Assembly (NCBI RefSeq): GCF_019207085.1
Contig: NZ_JAATOM010000041.1
Location: 1 to 32,415, forward strand
From: Variovorax sp. dw_308
Lineage (GTDB): Bacteria; Pseudomonadota; Gammaproteobacteria; Burkholderiales; Burkholderiaceae_C
Reading direction: 5' to 3'
Length of the DNA: 32,415 bases
Positions within the stretch are counted from its first letter, which is position 1. Each line of letters opens with the position of its first letter. Position numbers and translations under genes: made by a program. Shown piece by piece: positions 8,236 to 15,526 of the stretch. The notes beneath the pieces are model-generated. The model did no database searches. It was not told the DNA's origin and saw nothing but the letters and a program-made list of their open reading frames with translations.

Positions 8236-8252
8236 CGCCCGGGTGCCGGGCG
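8236..8252 (+). other. GC hairpin in the leader between the two DUF805 genes
   Basis: A perfect 7-bp stem (CGCCCGG/CCGGGCG) with a 3-base loop, about 40 bases before the second DUF805 start. No T-run follows, so it is not a classical terminator; it could be an attenuating or mRNA-stabilising structure. An additional 6-bp stem (GCAACA/TGTTGC) lies upstream near 8170-8190. Confidence 0.35.
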
Positions 8253-8289
8253 GCTCGGTCACACACACATTCACGAGGAGAAGAAGCGC

Positions 8290-8856
8290 ATGGCCCAAGC
8301 AGTGAACCCCTATGCGGCACCCACCGCAATCGTCGCCGACCGCTACGCGGCGGACGACACGGTACAGCCGGTCAGGCTCTTCTCGGCCAGGGGCCGCATC
8401 GGGCGGCTGCGCTACCTCGCCAATGCCGTGGGCGCCTACCTCGTGATGATCGCGGCCGTCCTCGCGGTGAGCGTGGTTGTCGGCGCCATCGCGGGCGGTA
8501 CCGGCCATGGTGGCCTCGCCTCAGCACTGGGCGGAGGGATCGGCGTGCTGCTGAGCATTCCGTACCTTGTCTTCCTGGTGCTGAAGCTGATCCAGCGAAG
8601 CCACGACATGGACTGGAACGGCTGGATGACGCTGCTCGCCTTCATTCCCCTGGTGGGACTGATCTGGGTCTTCAAGCCCGGCACCGATGGCCCCAACCGC
8701 TACGGCGCCCCGCCGCCCGCCAACACCACGCTGGTGAAGATCGGCGGGCTGATCGTTCCGGTGATCGCGGCCATCGGCATCCTGGCGGCGGTCGCGCTGC
8801 CGGCCTACCAGCAATACGTGCAACGCGCCAAGGCCGCGCAAGTCGTGAAGCCCTGA
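8290..8856 (+). CDS. DUF805 family membrane protein, second copy, with pilin-like C-terminal helix
   Basis: A 188-residue paralogue of the previous gene. It starts with NPYAAPTAIVAD (6-17), has GRIGRLRYLANAV (35-47), the RSHDMDWNGWMTLLAFIPLV motif (103-122) and PGTDGPNRYGAPPP (130-143). Its extra feature is the end: AIGILAAVALPAYQQYVQRA (161-180) closely matches the first helix of type IV pilins after the cleavage site, but no prepilin peptidase site (Gly-Phe-Thr-Leu-x-Glu) precedes it, and it lies at the C-terminus. The start has a strong GAGGAG site about 10 bases upstream. The two copies conserve the signature motifs but differ in loops and the C-terminal helix, so they are diverged duplicates. 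It ends 33 bases from the convergent aspartate decarboxylase gene. Confidence 0.9.
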   Translation: MAQAVNPYAAPTAIVADRYAADDTVQPVRLFSARGRIGRLRYLANAVGAYLVMIAAVLAVSVVVGAIAGGTGHGGLASALGGGIGVLLSIPYLVFLVLKLIQRSHDMDWNGWMTLLAFIPLVGLIWVFKPGTDGPNRYGAPPPANTTLVKIGGLIVPVIAAIGILAAVALPAYQQYVQRAKAAQVVKP

Positions 8857-8889
8857 AGGCGTTCGTCGCGGGGCGTCGGCCGGCGGCGG

Positions 8890-10521
8890 CTATTTCGGTT
8901 TCTTTTTCCCGCCAGCCTTGCGCCCGGCAGGCGCGGCCCCGCCTTCCTTCTCGAAGATCGCGAAGTACTCCGCCGACAGGTGCCGCACTGCGCGGCCGAT
9001 GTTGGCGTAGTCGTATTCGTTGAGGTTGGCCAGCGACACGCGGCCCGATGCGTGCTCGGTGCCGAAGCCGCGGCCCGGCAGCATCACCACGCCGCTCTCC
9101 TGCGCGATGCGGAACAGCGCCTCGTTGGGCCGCAGCCGCTGGGCGATCCATTCGGCGAAGGCCTCGCCGTGCAGCTGCGCGGAGATGTCCTTCAGGTCCA
9201 GCAGGTGGTAGTAGTCGACCGAGTTCGGATCGACCGGCAGCGGCAGGGCCAGCTCGCGGTACAGCGCCTCCTTGCGCCGCCGCACGATGCGCTTCATCGA
9301 CGCCTTGTAGGCCTGCGGTTCGTCCATCAGCGAGAACAGCGAGAACATCACCATCTGCGCCTGCACCGGCGTGGCCAGCCCGGCCGTGTGGTTGAGCGCG
9401 ACCGTGCGGCTGTCGGCGACCAGGCGGTCGATGAACTTCAGTGCGCGCGGCGCAGGCGTGATCGAGCCGTAGCGCGCGTCGAGTTCCTTGCGCGTGACTT
9501 CGGGCAAGGCCGCGATGCGCTGGTCAAGCACGTTGTTCTCGTGCGTGGCCACCACGCCCATGCGCCAGCCGGTCGCGCCGAAGTACTTGGAATACGAATA
9601 CACCAGGATGGTGTTGAATGGGCACATCGCGAAGAGCGAGACGAAGTCGTCCGCGAAGGTGCCGTACACGTCGTCGGTCAGGATGATGAGGTCGGGCCGC
9701 TGCTTCACGATCTCGACGATGCGCGCGAGCACCTCGTCGCTCATCTTCACCGATGGGGGATTGCTCGGGTTGCAGAGGAAGAAGGCCTTGACCTTCGGGT
9801 CGAGCAGCTTGTCGAGTTCCTTGGACGGGAACTGCCAGTGCTTGTCGGGCGCGGCCTCGATGGAGACCTCCAGCAACTGGTAGTCGTTGAGCTCGGGGAT
9901 CTCGATGTACGGCGTGAAGATCGGCATGCCCAGCGCGATGGTGTCGCCCTTGCTGATGAGATGGTTCTCGCGCAGGCTGTTGAAGAGGTAGGTCATCGCC
10001 GCCGTGCCACCCTCGACCGCGTACATGTCGAAGCGGCCCTCGAAGGGGTGCGAACCGATCATCTCGCGGTGGATGTACTGGCCCACGATGATCTCCGACA
10101 GGCGCAGCATGCGGTCGGGCACCGGGTAGTTGCAGCCCAGGATGGCCTCGCACATCTCGTAGATGAAGTCGCCGGCCGACAGGCCCAGCTGGTCGCGCAC
10201 GTAGGACACGGCGGCCGCGATGAAGCGCACGCCTTCCACGCCCTTGTTGCGGGCCACGAAGATCTCGAAGCGCGCCTCGATGCCCTCGCGCTCCGGGAAG
10301 CCGCCGACATGGTCCATGTAGATGTAAGAGCGCTCGGCCTCCGTCATGGCGAAAAGCCCGAACTGGAAGAAGCCGTACCGCGGCGTGGTGGCGAGGAAGT
10401 TGGGATTGCCGCGGCCGGCATTGAGCATCGAGCGATCGTTCTCGCTGGCGACCTCGATCAATGCATCCTTCAGTTCGAAGGGGCTCAGTGCGGCGAGTTT
10501 CTCGACGTCCTTGAATTCCAT
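8890..10521 (-). CDS. asdA: Aspartate 4-decarboxylase (PLP-dependent, fold type I)
   Basis: The 543-residue product converts L-aspartate to L-alanine and CO2 (EC 4.1.1.12), with some aspartate aminotransferase activity known for the family. The sequence has AsdA features: a long N-terminal region with FQFGLFAMTEAE, a substrate-side YMDHVGGFPEREGIE, CNPSNPPS near 250-257, the LTDDVYGTF segment near 281-289 that holds the pyridine-nitrogen Asp, and the PLP lysine in YSYSKYFGATGWRMG (Lys312). The C-terminal arginine segment is near ASGRVSLAN. The length matches the family (about 530-540), with an extra Lys-rich tail. GGAG lies about nine bases before the ATG. It is the last gene of a - strand operon with two AspT-like exchangers, the arrangement of the aspartate-alanine proton-motive system. 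Confidence 0.94.
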   Translation of the reverse strand: MEFKDVEKLAALSPFELKDALIEVASENDRSMLNAGRGNPNFLATTPRYGFFQFGLFAMTEAERSYIYMDHVGGFPEREGIEARFEIFVARNKGVEGVRFIAAAVSYVRDQLGLSAGDFIYEMCEAILGCNYPVPDRMLRLSEIIVGQYIHREMIGSHPFEGRFDMYAVEGGTAAMTYLFNSLRENHLISKGDTIALGMPIFTPYIEIPELNDYQLLEVSIEAAPDKHWQFPSKELDKLLDPKVKAFFLCNPSNPPSVKMSDEVLARIVEIVKQRPDLIILTDDVYGTFADDFVSLFAMCPFNTILVYSYSKYFGATGWRMGVVATHENNVLDQRIAALPEVTRKELDARYGSITPAPRALKFIDRLVADSRTVALNHTAGLATPVQAQMVMFSLFSLMDEPQAYKASMKRIVRRRKEALYRELALPLPVDPNSVDYYHLLDLKDISAQLHGEAFAEWIAQRLRPNEALFRIAQESGVVMLPGRGFGTEHASGRVSLANLNEYDYANIGRAVRHLSAEYFAIFEKEGGAAPAGRKAGGKKKPK

Positions 10522-10566
10522 TTTGGGAGTCTCCAGTCAGGTTTCAGCGGTTGATGCGCGGCGGCG

Positions 10567-12258
10567 TCACGCGAGGGCCACGACCAGCGGGCCGAGCAAG
10601 GTCAGCAGCACGTTGGCCAGCGCATAGGTGATCGCGAAGGGCACGGTGGGGACCGGGTTCCCGGCCTTGTCCAGCACCTCGCCGAAAGCGGGGTTGGCGC
10701 TGCGCGTGCCCGACAGCGCGCCGGCAAGGATGGCCACGTTGTCGTAGCGCAGCACGTAGCGGCCGACCAGCATCGTGAGCAGCAGCGGCACGATGGTCAC
10801 GACCACGCCGGCGCCGAAGATCGCGAGCCCGTGTTCCCGCATCGTCGTCACCGCCTGCAGGCCCGATTGCAGGCCCACCACGGCGACGAAGCCGGCCAGG
10901 CCCAGTTCCTTCAGGAGCTGCACCGCGCCGATGGGAAAGTCGCCGAAGGTCTGTCGCCTTGCGCGGTACCAGCCGAACAGCAGGCCGGACAGCAGCGCGC
11001 CGCCGCCGCTGCCCAGGGTCAGCGGAATGCCGCCTAGCCTGAGGCTGACGAGCCCGATCAGCAGGCCGACGAGCACCCCCGCGCCCAAGTAGACGAAGTC
11101 GGTCTTCGCACTCTGCACGATGACCTCGCCGACGGCGCTCGCCACGCGCTGCACGTCGCGTTCGACGCCATGCAGCGTGACCGTGTCGCCCACCTGCACG
11201 ACCAGGTCCGGGCCGATGGGCAGCACCTGGCCCATGCGGCTGATCTGCTCCAGGTAGACGCCGCGGCGCAGGCCCGCGGTGGCCATGTTCCGGCGGATCT
11301 CGCCGAGGGCCCTGCCGCCCAGGTCCTTCCGCGTCACCACCACGTCGCGACGCTGGATGATGAGTTCCATGCCGTCGACGTCGTAGACCTCCTTGCCGAG
11401 CAGGCCCGCGCTGGCCACGACGCCTTCGCGTCGGCCCACCACCAGCACGACGTCATCGGCTTCCAGCAGCAGTTGCGGCGCCACCTCGATGAACTGCTCA
11501 CCCCGTTTCACGCGCTCGATCGTGATCGCCGCGCCCGGGGTCGCGTGCTCGATCTGCGCGACCGCATGCTGGCGGCCCGCGCTCACCTGGTAGAGGCGGC
11601 CGACCAGGTCCGGCGCGGCCGCTTGCTGGTCCGGGCCGAACACCTGCACGCCCGTCTGCAACTCGGCTTCGGCCTTGATCGCGTCGTCGCGGATGCTGCG
11701 GCCCATGAACCGGGGCAGGATGTTGACGCACACGATGATCGCGCCGAAGGTGCCGAAGATGTACGTCACCGCATAGCCCACGGCCACGTTGCCCTGCAGC
11801 CGCTGCACTTCTTCTGCGGCCAGGCCCAGCTTGGCGATCGCGTCGCCCGCGGTGCCGATGATGGCCGACTGCGTCAGCCCGCCGGCAGCCAGCCCAGCGG
11901 CCAGGCCCTTGTCGAAACCGCACAGCCGGGCCATGACGATCACCGTGGCCAGCCCCGTCGCAGCCAGCACGAAGGCCAGCACGATCTCCTTGACCGACTG
12001 CTTGCCCAGCGCCCCGAAGAACTGCGGCCCGCTCTCGAAGCCGACGGCATAGATGAAGAGGGCGAACAGCACCGTCTTCGCGCCCGAGTCGATCTCGACG
12101 CCGGCCTGGCTGACGATGACCGCCACCAGCAGCGAGCCGGCCACTCCGCCGAGCTGGAACCTGCCGAAGCCGACCTTGCCGATCGTGTAGCCCAGCGCCA
12201 GCGACAGGAAGAGCGCGATCTCCGGCGAGCGCGTGAAGATGTCGTGCAGCCATTCCAT
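10567..12258 (-). CDS. AspT-family transporter (aspartate:alanine exchanger-like), second copy
   Basis: A 563-residue member of the AspT/YidE/YbjL family (TC 2.A.81). The two membrane halves each carry the duplicated domain: helices from about 12-180 with GKVGFGRFQLGGVAGSLL, and a second half with GGIPLTLGSGGGALLSGLLFGW and ALSGTRSANPAFGEVLD. Between them are two RCK-C (TrkA-C) domains that regulate or sense ligand in this family (LLEADDVVLVVGRREGV and GDTVTLHGVERDV). I choose the ATG at 12258 (MEWLHDIF), five bases after the stop of the upstream transporter, so the two are translationally linked. In the family AspT exchanges aspartate in for alanine out, but which of the two here does this cannot be told from sequence. 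Confidence 0.88.
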   Translation of the reverse strand: MEWLHDIFTRSPEIALFLSLALGYTIGKVGFGRFQLGGVAGSLLVAVIVSQAGVEIDSGAKTVLFALFIYAVGFESGPQFFGALGKQSVKEIVLAFVLAATGLATVIVMARLCGFDKGLAAGLAAGGLTQSAIIGTAGDAIAKLGLAAEEVQRLQGNVAVGYAVTYIFGTFGAIIVCVNILPRFMGRSIRDDAIKAEAELQTGVQVFGPDQQAAAPDLVGRLYQVSAGRQHAVAQIEHATPGAAITIERVKRGEQFIEVAPQLLLEADDVVLVVGRREGVVASAGLLGKEVYDVDGMELIIQRRDVVVTRKDLGGRALGEIRRNMATAGLRRGVYLEQISRMGQVLPIGPDLVVQVGDTVTLHGVERDVQRVASAVGEVIVQSAKTDFVYLGAGVLVGLLIGLVSLRLGGIPLTLGSGGGALLSGLLFGWYRARRQTFGDFPIGAVQLLKELGLAGFVAVVGLQSGLQAVTTMREHGLAIFGAGVVVTIVPLLLTMLVGRYVLRYDNVAILAGALSGTRSANPAFGEVLDKAGNPVPTVPFAITYALANVLLTLLGPLVVALA

Positions 12259-12263
12259 GGTCT

Positions 12264-13994
12264 TCAGTGCGCCTGCACCGCTCCGGCAAATGCAACGATG
12301 AGGGGCCCCATCAAGGGCAGGATCACGTTCGAGATCGCATAGGTGATCGTGTAGCCCAGCAGCGGCGTGGTGTTGCCCGCCGCGGTCTGGATTGCGCTGA
12401 GCGCCGGCGTGCTGCACTGCTGGCCGGCGATGGCGCCGAGCAGCACCGGCGCCTCGAACTTCAGCAGGTAGCGGCCCACGATCAGCGATGCGAAGGCCGG
12501 CACCACGGCGATGGTGACGCCCATGAGCGGGAGCGACACGCCGTACTTGCGGATCAGCTCCAGCGCCTGCGGCCCGGAGGCCAGGCCCACGCATGCGATG
12601 AAGGTGGCCAGCCCGATGTCCTTGAGCAGGGCGAGCGCATCGTCGGGCACGCTGAGGCGGCTCGGATGCCGGGCCTGGTACCAGCCGAAGACCAGGCCGC
12701 TCAGCAGCGCGCCGCCGCCCGTGCCCAGCGAGAACGGCACCCCGCCGATCTTCACGCTGAACAGCCCGATCCACACGCCGAGCACGATGCCCGCCGAGGC
12801 CAGCGCGATGTTGCTGTGCACCGACTTCATCATGCCCTCGCCGATGCGCGGCACGGCCACGGCGATGTCGTCGGCGCGGCCGAACAGCTTGAGGCGGTCG
12901 CCGCGTTGCAGACGCAGGTCGGGCAGCAGCGGCAGCGCATGGCCGCCGCGTTCGACGCTGGCGACAAGCACGTTCTCCGGCAGCGCCGTCGGCAGGCCCG
13001 GTGCCTTCGGCACGTGCAGTTCACCGAGTGTCAGCCCTTGGGTATCGGGGTGGTTGAGGATGACCTCTGCGATGTCCATCACGACGCCGAAGGCGCTGGC
13101 ATCCGTCGCTTCCTGGCCCAGGTCCGCATAGGTCTGCGCCATCTTCACCACCGCGAGGCGATGGCCGACCACCAGCACCTGGTCGTCGGCCTCGAGCGGC
13201 GTGTCGGCTGCGAAGGCCATCGTGCGGCCGTGCCGCATCAGGCCCTGCACGCTGCCGCCGGCTCCGAGCACGGCCTCGACATTGCGGATCGGCAAGCCCG
13301 CGCCGCCGGTGACCGTGTAGACCCTGCCGACCAGTTCAGGCGCGGCCGGCGTCGCGCTCGCATTGACCTCGTGCCCACCCATCGCGCGCCAGAGCTTGTC
13401 GGCCTCCTCGCGCAGGTCGATGCGCAGGATCAGCGGGAACACCTGGCTCGTCATGACCACGATGGCGATGAGCCCGAAGATATAGGTGATCGAATAGGCA
13501 GTGACCACGTTGGCCTGCAATTGCTTGATCTGGTCGGGGGGCAAGGCCAGCTTGGAGATGGCATCGGTGGCCGTGCCCACCACGGCCGACTCCGTGGCGG
13601 CGCCGGCCATCAGGCCCGCGGCCGTGCCCTGGTCCAGGCCCATGAGGCGCGTAGCCGTCAGCACCAGCGCCAGCACCACCACCACCTCGATCACGCATAG
13701 CAGGCTGATGCGCAGTCCCTTGGCATTGAGGTTGGCAAAGAACTGCGGTCCGCCCGCATAGCCCAGCGCAAAGATGAAGAGCATGAAGAACATGTTCTTC
13801 ACGCTGGGCTGCAGCGTCACGCCGAGCTGGCCGATGACGAGCGCCGCGATCAGCGTGCCGCAGATGCCGCCGAGCTGGATCGGCCCGAACTTGATCTGCC
13901 CCACCGCGTAGCCCACGCCGAGCGCCAGGAACAATGCGATCTCGGGGTGCGCACGCAGCACCTCTGCCATCCAGGTCAGCACCGTCATGTTCAT
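12264..13994 (-). CDS. AspT-family transporter (aspartate:alanine exchanger-like), first copy
   Basis: A 576-residue paralogue of the preceding entry and the promoter-proximal gene. It has the same layout: N-terminal membrane half (PEIALFLALGVGYAVGQIKFG, GAATESAVVGTATDA), two RCK-C domains (LEADDQVLVVGHRLAVV; LQRGDRLKLFGRADD), and the C-terminal half (GGVPFSLGTGGGALLSGLVFGW; AIAGQQCSTPALSAIQTAAGN). The helix-end residues differ from the second copy at many positions (GQQCSTPA against GTRSANPA), so the two are old duplicates rather than a recent copy. ATG 13994 (MNMTV) and the ATG two codons in are both possible starts; no strong Shine-Dalgarno is seen. A likely sigma-70 promoter lies 45-72 bases upstream. 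It could form a heteromer with the second copy, or carry a different substrate. Confidence 0.86.
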   Translation of the reverse strand: MNMTVLTWMAEVLRAHPEIALFLALGVGYAVGQIKFGPIQLGGICGTLIAALVIGQLGVTLQPSVKNMFFMLFIFALGYAGGPQFFANLNAKGLRISLLCVIEVVVVLALVLTATRLMGLDQGTAAGLMAGAATESAVVGTATDAISKLALPPDQIKQLQANVVTAYSITYIFGLIAIVVMTSQVFPLILRIDLREEADKLWRAMGGHEVNASATPAAPELVGRVYTVTGGAGLPIRNVEAVLGAGGSVQGLMRHGRTMAFAADTPLEADDQVLVVGHRLAVVKMAQTYADLGQEATDASAFGVVMDIAEVILNHPDTQGLTLGELHVPKAPGLPTALPENVLVASVERGGHALPLLPDLRLQRGDRLKLFGRADDIAVAVPRIGEGMMKSVHSNIALASAGIVLGVWIGLFSVKIGGVPFSLGTGGGALLSGLVFGWYQARHPSRLSVPDDALALLKDIGLATFIACVGLASGPQALELIRKYGVSLPLMGVTIAVVPAFASLIVGRYLLKFEAPVLLGAIAGQQCSTPALSAIQTAAGNTTPLLGYTITYAISNVILPLMGPLIVAFAGAVQAH

Positions 13995-14038
13995 GCGGGC
14001 ACCACGTATCGCGGCACCTTGAGTGACAAGTGCGAATC

Positions 14039-14066
14039 AGTGTAGCGACGCCCCGTTCCAGTGCAA
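14039..14066 (-). promoter_or_regulatory. Candidate sigma-70 promoter for the aspT-aspT-asdA operon
   Basis: Read on the - strand, TTGCAC (14066-14061) and TACACT (14044-14039) are separated by 16 bases. Each matches the -35/-10 consensus at four of six positions or better. It lies downstream of the arginase stop and 45 bases before the first aspT start, so the transporters can be expressed apart from arginase. Confidence 0.5.
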
Positions 14067-14096
14067 TGGCACCTTGGGGCCGTTCCCCAGGACGAC

Positions 14097-15011
14097 TCAG
14101 CGCACCAGCGTCGACTTGCCGAACAGGCTCTCGATGAGTTCCACCGCCACCTCCGCGGTGCGGTTGCGCACGTCGAGCGCGGGGTTCAGTTCCACCACGT
14201 CGAGCGAGCCGAGCCGCCCGGTGTCGGCGATCATTTCCATGCAGAGCTGCATCTCGCGATACGTCGGTCCGCCGCGCACGCCGGTGCCAACGCCCGGCGC
14301 GTAGTCGGGGTCGAGGCAGTCGAGGTCGAAGCTCACGTGCAGGTGCGTTTCATCGTCCACGTCGTGCAGTGCATCGGCCATGGTCAGGCGCATGCCGTTC
14401 TCGTCGACGTGGCGCATGTCGAACACGCGCAGGCCGAGGTCGCGGATGGCCTCGCGCTCCTCGCCGTCGACGCTGCGGATGCCGATGAAGCGGATGGCGT
14501 CGGGCTCGATAGCGGCCGGCTGGCCGCTCCAGCCGGTGAGCGCAGCCGGCCCGTGGCCCAGCAGGCAGGCGACTGGCATGCCGTGGATGTTGCCGCTGGG
14601 GCTGGTCGCATGGGTGTTGACGTCGGTGTGCGCGTCGAGCCAGATCACGCGCAGCTTCTGCTTGCGCTGGCGCACGTGCCAGGCCACCGCGCTGATGGAG
14701 CCGATGGCCAGGCAATGGTCGCCGCCCAGCAGCATCGGCGTGCGGCCGGCGCCCAATGCGGCATCGACCGCCCCGTACACCGCACGGTTCCAGGCCACCA
14801 CTTCGTCGAGATGCCGCAGGCCTTCCTGCGGCGCGGCCCACGGCGTGGCAGGGCCGGGCAGGTTGCCCACGTCGCGCACCGCGAACCCCATGCGTGCGAG
14901 CACGCCGGGCAGGTCCGCTACACGCAATGCATCGGGGCCCATGCCCGCGCCGCGCACGCTGGCACCGACATCGGTGGGTGCACCAATCAATTCGAGCGTT
15001 GTCTTCGTCAT
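14097..15011 (-). CDS. rocF: Arginase
   Basis: A 304-residue ureohydrolase that splits L-arginine into ornithine and urea (EC 3.5.3.1), a cytoplasmic Mn2+ enzyme. All metal ligands are visible: GGDHCLAIGS (His99), DAHTDVNTH (Asp126, His128, Asp130) and SFDLDCLDPDYAPG (Asp229, Asp231). The substrate-contact segments near residues 132-145 (TH..SGNIHGMP) and 176-186 (IGIRSVDGEE) match arginase rather than agmatinase. I choose the ATG at 15011 (MTKTTLELIG) because the family begins there; an in-frame extension reaching 15065 has no family homology. GGGA lies about six bases upstream. It lies upstream of the aspT promoter on the same strand, so nitrogen catabolism is the likely theme, but it probably has its own transcript. 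Confidence 0.93.
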   Translation of the reverse strand: MTKTTLELIGAPTDVGASVRGAGMGPDALRVADLPGVLARMGFAVRDVGNLPGPATPWAAPQEGLRHLDEVVAWNRAVYGAVDAALGAGRTPMLLGGDHCLAIGSISAVAWHVRQRKQKLRVIWLDAHTDVNTHATSPSGNIHGMPVACLLGHGPAALTGWSGQPAAIEPDAIRFIGIRSVDGEEREAIRDLGLRVFDMRHVDENGMRLTMADALHDVDDETHLHVSFDLDCLDPDYAPGVGTGVRGGPTYREMQLCMEMIADTGRLGSLDVVELNPALDVRNRTAEVAVELIESLFGKSTLVR

Positions 15012-15079
15012 GAGATTCCCAGGGTGGATCAGCCGTGGTTTTTGCCACAGACAGGGGGCTGTCAAATTTCACATCGGCT

Positions 15080-15133
15080 TGTAGGACAGCCCTCGCCACG
15101 TGCACTCTGCCACGTTCCAAGCCTTGTCCTACA
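15080..15133. repeat. Spaced inverted repeat TGTAGGACA ... TGTCCTACA
   Basis: Two exact 9-base arms at 15080-15088 and 15125-15133 face each other across 36 bases in the divergent gap between arginase and the small + strand gene. Flanks also partly match (GGCTTGTAGGACA against AAGCCTTGTCCTACA). It could be a repeated intergenic element, a looped operator or part of an RNA structure; the sequence alone does not decide. Confidence 0.5.
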
Positions 15134-15223
15134 CGGCGAATTTTTCAGCGCGTGCCATAACCCCGGCTGCATCGCCATGGCGTCCAACGTGATGGCGATG
15201 AATTACAACTACAGGAGTTTGAT

Positions 15224-15430
15224 TTGTCGAGCATGGGTGATTTGGCGCTGACGGTAGAGGAGCGCGGGCAGGGGAGGTTTTTCTGGGTGGTGCTGCAAGC
15301 AACCACCGGCGATTCGCAAGACGAGATGGTGTACCGCCGGCTCAGGACGGCAGAAGAATCGCAGACGAGTTATTCGAGCGCGCTGGCGGTCGGCTCGTTG
15401 ATGTTGCGGCGCCTCACGGGCAACACCTAG
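15224..15430 (+). CDS. Small protein of unknown function (68 aa, TTG start)
   Basis: A 68-residue polypeptide, acidic and Ser/Thr-rich with two short hydrophobic patches (RFFWVVLQA at about 18-26 and SALAVGSLML near the C-terminus). It has no signal peptide and I recognise no family. AGGAG at 15213-15217 lies six bases before the TTG at 15224, and only 15 bases before the internal ATG at 15233, so TTG is the better start. The third-base bias is moderate, weaker than neighbouring enzymes. It is flanked by the divergent arginase and the convergent binding-protein gene, and so forms a single-gene unit. It is probably real but function is open. Confidence 0.55.
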   Translation: MSSMGDLALTVEERGQGRFFWVVLQATTGDSQDEMVYRRLRTAEESQTSYSSALAVGSLMLRRLTGNT

Positions 15431-15469
15431 TGCAGTGGCAAGGGACGCCGACAGACTCTCGCATCAACC

Positions 15470-15502
15470 GCTCGTCGGCCGGCAGGGCACCGGCCAGCGA
15501 GC
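15470..15502. terminator. Hairpin between convergent genes, possible bidirectional terminator
   Basis: GCTCG..GGCCGG, a 7-base loop, then CCGGCC..CGAGC: 13 paired positions with one mismatch and one G-T wobble. It sits between the ends of the small gene (15430) and the binding-protein gene (15527). There is no T-run on either side, so it is at most a weak or Rho-assisted terminator. Confidence 0.45.
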
Positions 15503-15526
15503 ACGCTTGCCGGTCGCCCAGCTGAC

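Noticed and set aside
8980..10554. A 524-residue + strand frame opposite asdA
   Set aside because: It is the antisense shadow of a GC-rich gene; asdA has the PLP lysine and full family length while this frame has low complexity with many His, Arg and Ala.
12259..12774. N-terminal extension of the second AspT gene up to 12774
   Set aside because: This part overlaps the first AspT gene out of frame and has no AspT homology; MEWLHDIF at 12258 gives the family start.
14085..14096. Hairpin terminator of arginase at TGGGG-AACGG-CCCCA
   Set aside because: A 5-bp stem with no T-run is too weak, and it may be chance in GC-rich sequence.
15012..15065. Extension of arginase to 15065
   Set aside because: The added 18 residues are not conserved in the family and the ribosome site fits 15011.
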